A stretch of DNA of 64,000 nucleotides from Flavobacterium saliperosum (GCF_900100625.1 NZ_FMTY01000005.1:62001-126000); one strand, 5' to 3'; shown: positions 7,836 to 17,185, counted from the first letter of the stretch. The notes: generated by a model not told the origin, from the letters alone. A program made the numbers and translations.

Positions 7836-8206
7836 TGAGAACCCTTTTGTTAATAGCGTTAGGAGGTGGCTTGGGCAGCGTTTTTCGTTATCTGACTACT
7901 CTGTTTATTAATAAACACTCGCAATTGTTTTTTCCGTACGCGACTTTTGTGGCTAATATTTTTGGTTGTTTTTTAATCGGATTGTTTTTGGGATGGTTGG
8001 AGAAAAATAACATTACCAATCCCGATTTGAAATTCTTTCTAGTAACCGGATTCTGCGGCGGATACACGACTTTTTCAACGTTTTCGAATGAAAATGTCAG
8101 TTTGTTACAGGCAAATCAAACCGGAACCGCTTTTTTATACATCGGATTGAGTGTCATTCTCGGTTTGGCAGCTACTTGGGGAGGATTAATGGTTTCTAAA
8201 TTGTAA
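7835..8206 (+). CDS. crcB: CrcB-type fluoride channel
   Basis: A 123-residue membrane protein with the CrcB/Fluc marks: GGGLGSVFRYLTT near the N-terminus, FATFVANIFGCFLIG, and GFCGGYTTFSTFSNE. Known: Fluc proteins form dual-topology dimers that export fluoride. It starts with GTG at 7835, overlapping the yfhO TAG by one base, and ends one base before the glycosyltransferase ATG, so it is the middle gene of a tight operon. No fluoride riboswitch precedes it; none would be expected inside a coupled unit. Confidence 0.92.
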   Translation: MRTLLLIALGGGLGSVFRYLTTLFINKHSQLFFPYATFVANIFGCFLIGLFLGWLEKNNITNPDLKFFLVTGFCGGYTTFSTFSNENVSLLQANQTGTAFLYIGLSVILGLAATWGGLMVSKL

Positions 8207-8207
8207 T

Positions 8208-9485
8208 ATGAAGAAGGTACTTATCATAACGTATTATTGGCCACCTGCCGGAGGACCCGGAGTACAGCGCTGGCTTAAGTTTGTGAAGTACTTACCTGAT
8301 TTCGGGATTGAACCGATTGTATATATTCCGGAAAACCCGACCTATCCTTTATTGGACGAAAAACTATTGGCAGATGTACCTAAAAAGGTAACCATTCTGA
8401 AAAACAAAATTATCGAACCCTATGCTTGGGCTTCAGTTTTTTCAAAGAAAAGTACCAAGAAAATAAGTTCCGGAATTATCCCGAACCAAAAAAAGCAGTC
8501 ATTCATTCAGAAGATGATGCTTTGGATTCGTGGCAATCTTTTCATTCCGGACGCACGGGTTTTGTGGGTGAAACCATCCGTGAAATACCTGTCAAAATAC
8601 ATTCGGGAAAACGAAATCGACACGATAATTACCACCGGACCGCCACACAGTCTGCATTTGATCGGATTGGAATTGAAACAGCAATTCAATATAAAATGGA
8701 TAGCCGATTTCAGGGATCCGTGGACGACCATCGGATACCATAAAGCACTTAAATTAACGGAAGCATCCGCCAAAAAACACAAAGCATTGGAAACTGAAGT
8801 AATGAATTCTGCTGATTTTCTTCTGGTTACAAGTCCGACAACCAAAAAAGAATTTGAAGCCATTACCACTAAACCGATTCATGTAATTACCAACGGTTAT
8901 GATGTGGAGAATGTGAACAGACATTCTTTAGATGAAAAATTTACCTTGGCACACATCGGATCATTTTTATCCGAACGAAATCCGAGAATTTTATGGAAAG
9001 CCTTGCGTGAATTGGTAAAAGATAATCCGGATTTCAAAAAACATTTCGAATTGAAATTAATCGGAGCAACCAGTCAGGAAGTTTTGGATACGATTTCCGA
9101 GTTTAAATTATCGGACTATGTGAATAATCTTGGCTATGTTTCGCATCAGGAAGCGATTGAGCACCAACGCAAATCACAGGTTTTGTTGTTAATTGAAATC
9201 AATTCCGAAGAAACGAAAAGTATCATTCCCGGAAAGTTGTTCGAATACATGGTTTCGGAACGGCCTATATTGGCTATTGGTCCGCAAGATGCTGATTTTG
9301 CCACTATTCTGAAACAAACCAACACGGGAGTTTTTGCCTTGTACGATGAAAAAGAAAAAGTGAAAGAAACGATTTTGTCGTACTTCAATTTGTATTTACA
9401 ACAAAATCTAAAAGTATACCCGGTTGGTTTACAGCAATACAGCAGAAAGAGTCTTACTAAGGAATTGGCGGGGTTGCTGCAATAA
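8208..9485 (+). CDS. Family 4-type glycosyltransferase
   Basis: A 425-residue cytoplasmic protein of GT-B shape. The N-terminal domain opens with KKVLIITYYWPPAGGPGVQRW, the glycine-rich loop of family 4 glycosyltransferases. The C-terminal domain shows LAHIGSFLSERNPRILWKAL and SIIPGKLFEYMVSERPILAIG, the region that holds the nucleotide-sugar binding E-x7-E-like motif. It would transfer a sugar from a nucleotide donor to a lipid or polysaccharide. It is the last gene of the yfhO-crcB operon, one base after crcB. Donor and acceptor cannot be read. Confidence 0.85.
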   Translation: MKKVLIITYYWPPAGGPGVQRWLKFVKYLPDFGIEPIVYIPENPTYPLLDEKLLADVPKKVTILKNKIIEPYAWASVFSKKSTKKISSGIIPNQKKQSFIQKMMLWIRGNLFIPDARVLWVKPSVKYLSKYIRENEIDTIITTGPPHSLHLIGLELKQQFNIKWIADFRDPWTTIGYHKALKLTEASAKKHKALETEVMNSADFLLVTSPTTKKEFEAITTKPIHVITNGYDVENVNRHSLDEKFTLAHIGSFLSERNPRILWKALRELVKDNPDFKKHFELKLIGATSQEVLDTISEFKLSDYVNNLGYVSHQEAIEHQRKSQVLLLIEINSEETKSIIPGKLFEYMVSERPILAIGPQDADFATILKQTNTGVFALYDEKEKVKETILSYFNLYLQQNLKVYPVGLQQYSRKSLTKELAGLLQ

Positions 9486-9523
9486 AAAAATCCCGTTTCA
9501 CATTGCTGCTCCGCGGGATTTTT
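9484..9523 (+). terminator. Intrinsic terminator after the glycosyltransferase gene
   Basis: AAAAATCCCG and CGGGATTTTT pair across a loop that contains CACATTGCTGCTCCG. T run follows. The symmetric A and T tails allow it to work on both strands, also for the minus-strand gene at 9552. Confidence 0.8.
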
Positions 9524-9551
9524 AACCAAACTTAACCAACCAAAATCTTAA

Positions 9552-10274
9552 CTAGGATCTTTTATTTTTTGCTTTAACAGCTTTCTCGTCTTTTTTAACT
9601 TCTTCTATTTCCGCAGCACTCATTTTTGCTTTTGTACCATCGGCTTTATAGTAGTAGTAATCGTCTTCATTATACCCTGAACCGCTTTCGTAACCATCAT
9701 AACCATAATCGTTGTCATAGTTCATGTTGTCATAACCGTTTCCTCCGTAAGGCATGTAAGCATAACCGTTACTGGCGTGGTTTACATATCCGATTACATC
9801 AATGATGTGACCTCTTCTGTCATACAGGATTCGCAAGCCACCCACTTGAGCCAGTGCGAAACTGTTGTATCTCATGTAAACAGAACCTACACGTTTCACT
9901 CTGTTGTATCCGTCGTAGTTGATGAATACGTTTCCGATACGTCTCACCCTTCCAAAGTTGTCGTGTTCTATACGAACGCCATAGTTTGAAGGACCGTAGT
10001 GTACCGCAGTATGAACTCCGGGTGCACCGTAAGTAACGTTGGTAACACCTCTTCTAGGTCCAGATGGACGAGTGTTGAAATCAAATTGGCCGTCAGGGAA
10101 AACGTAGAATTCGATTCCGCGTTCCATAAACATAATTGGTTCTGCATTTCTGTAATCTACAGCATAACGCGGACCTTTTCCATTTGCATCAGAAAAAACA
10201 GGGTTTTCTGACGCGTGTGCCATACTTCCTACCAGAAGTATACTGGCTACCATAAGAGTAATTTTTTTTCTCAT
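9552..10274 (-). CDS. Exported protein with Tyr/Gly/Asn-rich tail, function unknown
   Basis: A 240-residue protein with a signal peptide (MRKKITLMVASILLVGSMAHA). The middle contains repeating strand-like units such as RVRRIGNVFINYDGYNRVKR, reminiscent of RHS/YD-like or DUF-type strand repeats. It is followed by a Tyr/Gly/Asn/Asp-rich stretch (about residues 165-210) and a lysine-rich, charged end (KMSAAEIEEVKKDEKAVKAK). I recognise it only as a conserved flavobacterial exported protein. It stands alone between terminators. Confidence 0.65.
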   Translation of the reverse strand: MRKKITLMVASILLVGSMAHASENPVFSDANGKGPRYAVDYRNAEPIMFMERGIEFYVFPDGQFDFNTRPSGPRRGVTNVTYGAPGVHTAVHYGPSNYGVRIEHDNFGRVRRIGNVFINYDGYNRVKRVGSVYMRYNSFALAQVGGLRILYDRRGHIIDVIGYVNHASNGYAYMPYGGNGYDNMNYDNDYGYDGYESGSGYNEDDYYYYKADGTKAKMSAAEIEEVKKDEKAVKAKNKRS

Positions 10275-10503
10275 GACTTTAAAGTTTTTTTAAATTAAGG
10301 TATTCGAGAATCTTACGATTTCATGATACAATAATTTAATGGTTTACCTACTCGTAACGTTTTTCGGTTTTCACGTTTCTGAATTTCAATTCAGTTATTT
10401 ATTTGATAAGTAATATCCAATATGCGTGCCAAAAATTAAATGTTCTCTTTTTTAAATAGGATTTAGCTTTTATCACATTGATAATCAGGTAAATAAATTC
10501 AAT

Positions 10504-10540
10504 AAAAAAATCTCACTTCTTTTTGGGAATGAGATTTCGT
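10504..10540 (-). terminator. Terminator of the VOC gene
   Basis: AAATCTCA and TGAGATTT pair around a 14-nt loop; on the minus strand the stem is followed by a T run. It lies downstream of the VOC gene, with a palindromic repeat in between. Confidence 0.65.
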
Positions 10541-10582
10541 TTTGATTTTGAACTTTCAAAACAGTACAAAAAAGATTTATTT

Positions 10583-10632
10583 ACCGCAGATTTGCAGATT
10601 TCTATTATGTTTTAATCTGCGAATCAGCGGTT
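10583..10632. repeat. GCAGATT palindromic intergenic repeat, copy A
   Basis: ACCGCAGATTTGCAGATT and AATCTGCGAATCAGCGGT are inverted copies separated by 12 bases. Similar elements lie at 16342-16395 and 21263-21319, each between genes. Confidence 0.7.
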
Positions 10633-10666
10633 GGTTTTCTTTTTAACAGCTTGACGAACTATGTTT

Positions 10667-11062
10667 TTATTTTATTTTTTCCGCGAAAGCGATAATGTGT
10701 CCGTCCGGATCGGCAAAATAACAAACGCGGTCGCCCCAGTTGCGATCTTCCGTTTCGCTGACAATTTTTGCACCCGATTGTAAAGCATTCTGGTATTCCA
10801 ATGCGATGTTTTCCACATAAAAGTAAAGTTCACAACGCGGAATTCCGTTTCCCTTCTCCGGATGAATGGTGGCCGGAGTGATGATTTTAGCGATTCCGTT
10901 ATTGGGCATTAATCCGATTTTGAGGTTTTCGGAAAGTGTGAATTCGGTCATTCCCGGTACTTCAAGAGTTGGTTTTGTTCTGAAAAGCAATTCGTAGAAA
11001 CGAGAGCTGACTTCCTGATTGTCAACATAAAGGATGAATTCGGAGAAAAGTATGTGTTTCAT
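10667..11062 (-). CDS. VOC-family (glyoxalase/bleomycin resistance-like) protein
   Basis: A 131-residue single-domain protein. FSEFILYVDNQEVSSRFYELLF at the start and ELYFYVENIALEYQNALQSGAKIV with CYFADPDGHIIAFAEK at the end are the two beta-alpha-beta-beta-beta modules of the vicinal oxygen chelate fold. Such proteins dimerise and may isomerise, detoxify or sequester small molecules. The substrate cannot be told. It is a single gene on the minus strand, divergent from the M28 peptidase. Confidence 0.82.
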   Translation of the reverse strand: MKHILFSEFILYVDNQEVSSRFYELLFRTKPTLEVPGMTEFTLSENLKIGLMPNNGIAKIITPATIHPEKGNGIPRCELYFYVENIALEYQNALQSGAKIVSETEDRNWGDRVCYFADPDGHIIAFAEKIK

Positions 11063-11174
11063 TTTTGATTTGTATGTTATTAGTATGAAAAATATTAAAA
11101 AATATTAACAGATAAGTTAAAAATGTATAAATTCGTAAACCAAACTGACTTACTTAACTAAACTAACTGAAAAA

Positions 11175-12365
11175 ATGAGATTTTTAAATGGAAAAACGTT
11201 GCTGCTGTTTGCAGTAATGTTTTGTCTGCAAACCACCACAGCGCAGACTTTTATTCAGGCCTACGCCGATAAGGCAAATCAATGCTCACAAACCAATATC
11301 ACCACAAATTTAACGGAGTATGAAGCGTTGGGTGTTAAATATCGAGGCACTCCGGCCTTGGAAAACGCCTATCAGTGGCTTGTAAACAAATACACCAGTT
11401 ATGGGTATACTGCAAGTCAGATTACAACCGATTCGTTCAGTTATTCCGGAAGTACCTGCAAAAATGTTGTGGTAACTAAAGTCGGAACCCTTTATCCCGA
11501 TACCTATGTAATTGTCTGTGGACATTACGATTCGATTACGGGAACGGGTACAAATGACAACGGAAGCGGTGTGGTTTCCATTTTGGAAATAGCAAGATTG
11601 TTGCAAAATGTGCCTACCGAGTATTCCATAAAGTTTATCAACTTCAGTGGAGAAGAGGACGGTTTACGCGGGAGTCAGCATTATGTAACCAATGTGGTGA
11701 ATGCCACCAATCCGAAAATGAATATTCGTCTGGTGTTCAACATCGATGAAGTGGGAGGTATAGCGGGACAAGTAAATAATTCCATAACCTGTGAACGCGA
11801 TACGGGAACACCAACTACGAACAATGCGTTATCTTCTACAATGACGCAGGAATTGATGAATTGCGTGAGTTTTTATTCTCCGCTGACTCCTGTGTTATCC
11901 TACGCCTATGCCTCGGATTACATGCCATTCGAAGAGAATAATGAAATCATAACCGGTTTTTTTGAAACCAACGAATCGCCTTATCCTCATACTGCCAATG
12001 ATTTACTGGTTAATATGGACCCGGTCTACAATTTTAACGTAGCCAAAGCTGCGGTAGGAGCCACTTTACATTTTGCCAAAGCAAATGCGGCGGTGTTGTC
12101 TGAAGAGGTATTTGCTACCGATTATCAAATCAGTTTTTATCCCAATCCGACGAAGGGAAAACTGAATATTAATTTGGGAACCCTAAAGCAAAACAACTAT
12201 ACGTTTTCTATGATGGACATTCAAGGGAAAGAAGTGTACAGCGATACCATTCCGAATGCCAAACAGATAGAAACCATCGATGTTTCCCGTTTCAGTAAAG
12301 GAATTTATATGGGTGTTTTGGAATCGGAAGAAACCCGAATCACTAAAAAGATTGTTATCGAATAA
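11175..12365 (+). CDS. Secreted M28-family aminopeptidase with T9SS sorting domain
   Basis: A 396-residue protein. Signal peptide MRFLNGKTLLLFAVMFCLQ ends near TTTAQ. The M28 zinc-peptidase core shows CGHYDSITGTGTNDNGSG (metal His/Asp), FSGEEDGLRGSQHYV (catalytic Glu pair) and NIDEVGG (metal Asp). After residue 315 comes a type A T9SS C-terminal domain: ISFYPNPTKGKLNINL, then a strand-rich stretch ending in ITKKIVIE. Known: T9SS cargo with this domain is exported through the Por/Gld machinery and released or anchored at the surface. Expected to cleave N-terminal residues from peptides outside the cell. Single gene with its own terminator. Confidence 0.9.
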   Translation: MRFLNGKTLLLFAVMFCLQTTTAQTFIQAYADKANQCSQTNITTNLTEYEALGVKYRGTPALENAYQWLVNKYTSYGYTASQITTDSFSYSGSTCKNVVVTKVGTLYPDTYVIVCGHYDSITGTGTNDNGSGVVSILEIARLLQNVPTEYSIKFINFSGEEDGLRGSQHYVTNVVNATNPKMNIRLVFNIDEVGGIAGQVNNSITCERDTGTPTTNNALSSTMTQELMNCVSFYSPLTPVLSYAYASDYMPFEENNEIITGFFETNESPYPHTANDLLVNMDPVYNFNVAKAAVGATLHFAKANAAVLSEEVFATDYQISFYPNPTKGKLNINLGTLKQNNYTFSMMDIQGKEVYSDTIPNAKQIETIDVSRFSKGIYMGVLESEETRITKKIVIE

Positions 12366-12367
12366 AT

Positions 12368-12400
12368 AAAAAAGACCTCAATGTTGAGGTCTTTTTTTTT
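12368..12400. terminator. Bidirectional terminator between the M28 peptidase and uvrA
   Basis: AAAAGACCTCAA and TTGAGGTCTTTT form a near-perfect stem with A and T runs on both sides, serving both convergent genes. It overlaps the end of uvrA by one or two bases. Confidence 0.88.
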
Positions 12401-15185
12401 ATAGTTTTTCTTTCAGATATTTCCCCGTAACGGATTTAGCATTTTTGGCAATTTCTTCCGGAGTACCGAACGCCATTAAATTCCCCCCGTTTTCACCGCC
12501 TTCCGGACCAATATCGATAATGTAATCGGCACACTTAATCAAATCCAGATTGTGCTCAATTACGATAATGGAATGTCCTTTTTCAATTAAAGCATCAAAC
12601 GAAGCCAATAATTTTTTGATGTCGTGAAAATGCAAACCGGTTGTAGGTTCGTCAAATACAAACAAGGCTTTTTCTTTAGTTGCGCCTTTCACCAAAAAGG
12701 ACGCTAATTTAATACGCTGCGCCTCTCCGCCGGAAAGGGTAGAAGAGGATTGTCCCAATTGTACATAACCCAAACCAACATCCTGAAGCGGTTGCAATTT
12801 CTGAGTGATTTTTGTTTGTTTGTGCTCGTTGAAAAACGCAATGGCATCATCAATGGTCATCGTTAAGATATCGTCAATGTTTTTATTTTCGTAATTGACT
12901 TCCAGAATTTCCTTTTTGAAACGTTTTCCGCCGCAAGTTTCACATTCCAGATGCACATCGGCCATGAATTGCATTTCAATAGTCACTTCACCATCGCCTT
13001 TACAGGTTTCACAACGACCGCCTTCCACATTAAACGAAAAATGTTTTGGTTGATATCCGCGCATTTTGGATAGTTGCTGTTTTGAAAACAAATCACGGAT
13101 GTCGTCATAGGCTTTGATGTACGTCACCGGATTCGAACGCGAACTTCTTCCAATCGGATTCTGATCCACGTATTCAATGTGTTTAACCTGAGAATAGCTT
13201 CCCGCCAATTCGGTAAACTGACCGGCTTTTTCACCCACACCTTCCAGTTTTTTCTGAATGGCTGGGAATAATATTTTTTTAACTAACGTACTTTTTCCAC
13301 TTCCCGAAACGCCGGTAATCACCGTTAGGCATTCCAAAGGAAAAGTAACATTGATGTTTTTTAAGTTGTTTTCCCGCGCCCCGATAACATCAACATGGTT
13401 TTTGAATTTCCGACGTTTTTTCGGCACTTCGATTTCCATTTTTCCGTTGAGGTATTGCGCGGTAAGGGAGTCGGCTTTCAGGATTTCTTCGTAAGTGCCC
13501 TGAGCCACCAATTCACCACCTAATGTTCCGGCTTCGGGTCCGATATCGATAATCATATCCGCGGCTTTCATGATGTCTTCGTCGTGTTCCACCACAATTA
13601 CGGTATTCCCCAAATTGCGTAAATCTTCCAATACTTTTATCAGTCGTTCGGTGTCTTTCGGGTGCAAACCAATACTCGGTTCGTCCAAAATGTACATCGA
13701 ACCCACCAAACTGCTCCCTAACGAAGTTGCCAAGTTGATTCGTTGTGATTCCCCTCCGGAAAGCGTCGCCGAATTTCGGTTTAAGGTCAGATAATTCAAG
13801 CCGACTTCGTCCAAAAAGCGCAAACGGTTGTTGATTTCCAGTAAAAGACGTTTGGCTACTTTTTCGTCGTATTCGGATAAGGTTAACGCTTTGAAAAATG
13901 CAATCAGGTTTTTAATCGGTAAATCCACCAAATCGGAAATGGTTTTTCCTCCGATTTTGATATAATTGGCTTCCGGGCGCAAACGTTTTCCTTTACAGCT
14001 ATTGCATTTGGTTTTTCCACGATAACGGGATAACATCACCCGGTTTTGGATTTTATAATTCTTCTCTTCCAACTCCTGAAAGAAAGCATCCAATCCTACA
14101 AAATAGTTGTTACCTTTCCAGATAAGCGCTTTGTGTTCGTCTGATAATTCGAAAAAGGGTTTGTGAATCGGAAAATCGAAATGATGACTGTTGTTTACCA
14201 ATTGGTCGCGATACCAGCCCATACTTTCGCCGCGCCAAGGATAAATGGCATTTTCATATACGGAAAGTGCCGTGTTTGGGATGACTAATTCTTCATCGAT
14301 TCCGATAACGTTTCCGTAACCTTCGCATTTCGGACAAGCGCCATAAGGATTGTTAAAGCTGAATAAATGAACATTCGGTTCAAGGAAAGTAATGCCGTCC
14401 AATTCAAAATTATTGCTGAAAGTGAAACGTTTATCCGAATTCAGTTCCTGTAAATAACATTCGCCTTTTCCTTCATAAAACGCAGTCTGAATCGCATCGG
14501 CCAAACGGTTGAAAAATTCCTCTTCCTCTTTCACCACGATTCGGTCGATAATTAACAATACATCTTTGTTATCAAGGGAATGCTGATTGATTTCATCTAG
14601 ACGAACCATTTCGTTGTCGACTAAAATACGCGCAAAACCCTGTTGCAACAGTACTTTTAATTTGTCTTCCAAAGCTCGGCCTTCTTCCAAATGAATAGGA
14701 GAGAGCAGCAACCATTTGCTTTCCAAATCAAAATTTTTAACCTGATTGATAACGTCGGTTACGGTTTGTTTTTTGACTTCATTGCCGGAAACCGGAGAAA
14801 ACGTTTTTCCGATTCGGGCATATAATAATTTTAAGTAATCGTAAATTTCTGTGGAAGTACCCACCGTAGAACGGGCGTTGGTAGTGTTTACTTTTTGTTC
14901 GATGGCAATAGCCGGAGCAATACCTTTGATGTATTCGACTTTAGGTTTGTCCAAGCGACCCAGGAACTGACGTGCATAGGAAGACAAACTTTCCACATAG
15001 CGACGTTGTCCTTCTGCGTATAGCGTATCGAATGCCAGACTGGATTTTCCGGAACCCGAAAGTCCGGTGATAACCACAAGTTTGTTTCGCGGAATTGCCA
15101 CATCCACATTCTTAAGATTGTGAAGTTGCGCTCCTTTTATAATGATATTTTTCTTCGGTTCGAGTGTTGTGATGTCGGTTTTCAT
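12399..15185 (-). CDS. uvrA: Excinuclease ABC subunit A
   Basis: A 928-residue ATPase that loads UvrB at DNA lesions in nucleotide excision repair. Two ABC modules are visible: first Walker [10 protein letters not shown] at residues 41-49 and signature [12 protein letters not shown] near 475, second Walker [10 protein letters not shown] near 622 and signature [12 protein letters not shown] near 813. Zinc-finger cysteine pairs occur in [24 protein letters not shown] and CETCGGKR. I choose the ATG at 15185: an ATG 33 bases upstream lies before the -7 box TATCTTTG (15213-15206), so it would not be on the transcript. Confidence 0.97.
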   Translation of the reverse strand: MKTDITTLEPKKNIIIKGAQLHNLKNVDVAIPRNKLVVITGLSGSGKSSLAFDTLYAEGQRRYVESLSSYARQFLGRLDKPKVEYIKGIAPAIAIEQKVNTTNARSTVGTSTEIYDYLKLLYARIGKTFSPVSGNEVKKQTVTDVINQVKNFDLESKWLLLSPIHLEEGRALEDKLKVLLQQGFARILVDNEMVRLDEINQHSLDNKDVLLIIDRIVVKEEEEFFNRLADAIQTAFYEGKGECYLQELNSDKRFTFSNNFELDGITFLEPNVHLFSFNNPYGACPKCEGYGNVIGIDEELVIPNTALSVYENAIYPWRGESMGWYRDQLVNNSHHFDFPIHKPFFELSDEHKALIWKGNNYFVGLDAFFQELEEKNYKIQNRVMLSRYRGKTKCNSCKGKRLRPEANYIKIGGKTISDLVDLPIKNLIAFFKALTLSEYDEKVAKRLLLEINNRLRFLDEVGLNYLTLNRNSATLSGGESQRINLATSLGSSLVGSMYILDEPSIGLHPKDTERLIKVLEDLRNLGNTVIVVEHDEDIMKAADMIIDIGPEAGTLGGELVAQGTYEEILKADSLTAQYLNGKMEIEVPKKRRKFKNHVDVIGARENNLKNINVTFPLECLTVITGVSGSGKSTLVKKILFPAIQKKLEGVGEKAGQFTELAGSYSQVKHIEYVDQNPIGRSSRSNPVTYIKAYDDIRDLFSKQQLSKMRGYQPKHFSFNVEGGRCETCKGDGEVTIEMQFMADVHLECETCGGKRFKKEILEVNYENKNIDDILTMTIDDAIAFFNEHKQTKITQKLQPLQDVGLGYVQLGQSSSTLSGGEAQRIKLASFLVKGATKEKALFVFDEPTTGLHFHDIKKLLASFDALIEKGHSIIVIEHNLDLIKCADYIIDIGPEGGENGGNLMAFGTPEEIAKNAKSVTGKYLKEKL

Positions 15186-15205
15186 AGAACAAAGTCGGTG
15201 AAATG

Positions 15206-15213
15206 CAAAGATA
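15206..15213 (-). promoter_or_regulatory. TAnnTTTG -7 element of uvrA
   Basis: TATCTTTG on the minus strand, 20 bases before the uvrA ATG at 15185. It supports the shorter start. Confidence 0.5.
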
Positions 15214-15374
15214 GTCAAAAACCAATTTTTTAAGGAATTTGTTTTCGGATTATTATGTTGTGGAATAGGCGACTGACTTACAATCAGTTGGTTTGTACTA
15301 ATTGATGATTTTGATGGTTTTGATGCGCTTTTTAAGATTTATTGTGTGAAATTATGTTAAATTTTAATTTTTTA

Positions 15375-15407
15375 TTTGTCAGATAAAAATATTTATTGTT
15401 ATATTTG
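15375..15407 (+). promoter_or_regulatory. Promoter of the sigma factor gene
   Basis: TTTG (15375-15378), a 21-base spacer, then TATATTTG (15400-15407): both Bacteroidota -33 and -7 consensus boxes. It overlaps the upstream part of the open frame, so translation must start later, at the ATG at 15505. Confidence 0.65.
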
Positions 15408-15504
15408 GATATCATTAATTAACAAAAAAACATTTGCCTATCGCATAAAAATACTTTTTAGAGATTTTAAATCTTTCCCAAACCAAAAACTAAAAGGTAT
15501 TATT

Positions 15505-16089
15505 ATGGCTAATGTTGTACTTCCGGACGCAGTCCTAGTGAAAAATTATGTAGGTGGAGACGAAATTGCTTTAGCTACATTAATTGAGAGACACCAATCT
15601 AAGATTTACGGTTTCATTTATTCTAAGGTAATGGACAGAGATGTTACCGAGGATATCTTTCAGGACACTTTTATTAAGGTTATCAAAACTTTAAAGACGA
15701 AAAATTATAACGAAGAGGGTAAGTTTTAGCCTTGGGTAATGCGTATTTCCCACAACCTGATTGTGGATCATTTCCGTAAAACCAAAAAAATGCCTTTCAA
15801 CAGAGACACCGAGGAGTATTCTGTTTTTTCAATCATGACGGATAACAGTCCGAATATTGAAAGCCGAATCATTTCCGAACAAGTGGAAGTTGATTTACAG
15901 CGTTTGATAAACGAATTGCCGGACGATCAGCGTGAAGTTCTGGTAATGCGCATCTATGACGATTTGAGTTTCAAGGAAATTGCCGATTTAACTGGTGTGA
16001 GCATTAATACGGCTTTAGGCAGAATGCGTTATGCCTTAATGAACCTTCGAAAAGTAATTGAAAAAAACCAAATTATTTTAACCAATTAA
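15505..16089 (+). pseudogene. ECF-type RNA polymerase sigma factor interrupted by an in-frame amber codon
   Basis: From ATG 15505 the frame reads sigma region 2 (DVTEDIFQDTFIKVIKTLK), then EEGKF and TAG (15727-15729, codon 75), then PWVMRISHNLIVDHFRKTKK without any frameshift. Region 4 (LSFKEIADLTGVSINTALGR) is intact. The expected residue between GKF and PWV is leucine; TTG to TAG is one base change. Full length would be about 194 residues, normal for this group. Translation might restart at ATG 15739, giving a protein with only part of region 2. Either a true nonsense mutation, a suppressed codon or a sequencing error. A 47-residue gene follows. Confidence 0.85.
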
Positions 16090-16140
16090 ACAATATTTGG
16101 ATTGCTGTTGCGTTATTGTATTAAATTTAAAGCACATACA

Positions 16141-16284
16141 ATGGCAAAACTCTACTCTAAGAAGACTAAAGCAAGTCCAAAAATGTTACCTAAAAAAGAA
16201 ACAATTAGTTTTTTGCTCAGCTACTCTAAAGCGCTGACCATTACAAAAGTAGGTGACTTAACTTTTGAGAATATTGCTAATTAG
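16141..16284 (+). CDS. Small conserved protein (47 residues), function unknown
   Basis: Starts MAKLYSKKTKASPKMLPKKE and ends SKALTITKVGDLTFENIAN. Basic, no signal peptide or membrane helix. I recall near-identical short proteins directly downstream of this sigma factor in other flavobacteria, which argues that it is real. It lies 51 bases after the sigma gene and before a strong terminator, so the two probably share a transcript. The upstream in-frame TTG at 16102 would add 13 residues; the ATG fits better. Confidence 0.7.
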   Translation: MAKLYSKKTKASPKMLPKKETISFLLSYSKALTITKVGDLTFENIAN

Positions 16285-16285
16285 G

Positions 16286-16322
16286 AAAATGTCCCGGAAT
16301 AGAAATTTCGGGACATTTTTTT
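16286..16322 (+). terminator. Intrinsic terminator after the 47-residue gene
   Basis: AAAATGTCCCG and CGGGACATTTT pair around a loop of about 13 nt, followed by T residues. Confidence 0.85.
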
Positions 16323-16341
16323 ATTTGAGATAAAAATTATA

Positions 16342-16395
16342 GCCGCAGATTCGCAGATTATTTAGGTTAATTCACAATCTGCGAATCTGTGGTTA
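16342..16395. repeat. GCAGATT palindromic intergenic repeat, copy B
   Basis: GCCGCAGATTCGCAGATT and AATCTGCGAATCTGTGGT are inverted copies separated by about 17 bases. Same family as 10583-10632 and 21263-21319. Confidence 0.7.
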
Positions 16396-16440
16396 AATGT
16401 TTATTTTCAAAACACTGTCTTTCTGATTTTTCACATAAAA

Positions 16441-17115
16441 TTAAAGAGTATTATTTAATAGCGGTTTACTCTTGTAATACTCGTCCAAAACGGATTTTCT
16501 TCCTATGGTTTTCGTAATGATGTCTTTTTCCAGATCCCATCCGCGCGCCGGAGAATATTCTCTACCATACCAGATAATCTGAAGGTGTAAATCGTTCCAT
16601 AATTCCCTCGGAAAGATACGTTTGGCATCTTTTTCGGTTTGTTGCACGTTTTTGCCGTTGGTTAAATTCCAGCGGTACATCAACCGATGAATGTGTGTGT
16701 CTACAGGAAAAGCAGGAACTCCGAAAGCCTGACTCATTACCACGCTGGCCGTTTTATGTCCCACAGCCGGTAAAGCTTCCAAATGTTCAAAACTCTGCGG
16801 AACTTCGCCACCGTGTTTTTCAATCAGAATCTGAGACAAACCGTGAATTCCTTTTGATTTCATTGGCGAAAGTCCGCACGGTCTTATGATTTCCCTGATT
16901 TCATCCACAGACAGTTTTACCATATCGTACGGATTATCCGCTTTTGCGAAAAGTAGCGGCGTGATTTGGTTTACGCGAACATCAGTACACTGCGCCGAAA
17001 GTAAAACCGCAATCAATAAAGTATAAGGATCTTTATGGTCTAATGGAATCGGAATTTCCGGATAATATTGGTTTAAAGTATCAATAACGAATTGTACTTT
17101 TTCGTTTTTAGTCAT
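16441..17115 (-). CDS. nth: Endonuclease III-type DNA glycosylase lacking the Fe-S cluster cysteines
   Basis: A 224-residue HhH-GPD base-excision enzyme. The helix-hairpin-helix LEALPAVGHKTASVV contains the catalytic lysine (K121), and FPVDTHIHRLMYRWNL contains the catalytic aspartate (D139). Known: E. coli Nth has a C-terminal C-x6-C-x2-C-x5-C loop binding a 4Fe-4S cluster. Here only two cysteines exist (43 and 80) and the corresponding end reads WYGREYSPARGWDLEKDIIT, so the cluster is absent. Glycosylase residues are intact and activity is expected. The ATG at 17115 is preferred to the one at 17136, which lies in a repeat-like TTATGAATTGTCAATTATGA region. Confidence 0.9.
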   Translation of the reverse strand: MTKNEKVQFVIDTLNQYYPEIPIPLDHKDPYTLLIAVLLSAQCTDVRVNQITPLLFAKADNPYDMVKLSVDEIREIIRPCGLSPMKSKGIHGLSQILIEKHGGEVPQSFEHLEALPAVGHKTASVVMSQAFGVPAFPVDTHIHRLMYRWNLTNGKNVQQTEKDAKRIFPRELWNDLHLQIIWYGREYSPARGWDLEKDIITKTIGRKSVLDEYYKSKPLLNNTL

Positions 17116-17185
17116 GATGGTATTATGAATTGTCAATTATGAACTACGAAAATAAGTTTTCTTCAGCGATAAAATGCACTTTTTT

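Larger units (their letters stand above)
10275..10666. other. Intergenic region with a terminator hairpin and a palindromic repeat
   Basis: 392 bases upstream of the exported-protein gene. They hold a minus-strand terminator hairpin (10504-10540) for the VOC gene and one copy of the GCAGATT palindromic repeat (10583-10632). The rest is AT-rich with no reading frame of note and no clear -7 box for the exported-protein gene. Confidence 0.55.
15186..15504. other. Divergent intergenic region between uvrA and the sigma factor gene
   Basis: It holds the uvrA -7 box (15206-15213), a small hairpin ACTGA/TCAGT (about 15272-15286) and a good plus-strand promoter (15375-15407). The leader from about 15413 to 15504 is AT-rich and shows nothing else. 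Confidence 0.5.

Noticed and set aside
5312..8206. Fluoride riboswitch for crcB
   Set aside because: crcB is internal in a tightly overlapping operon and nothing resembling the riboswitch pseudoknot was seen before yfhO.
15376..15504. Upstream extension of the sigma factor frame
   Set aside because: It covers the -33 and -7 boxes and has no conserved residues; translation starts at 15505.
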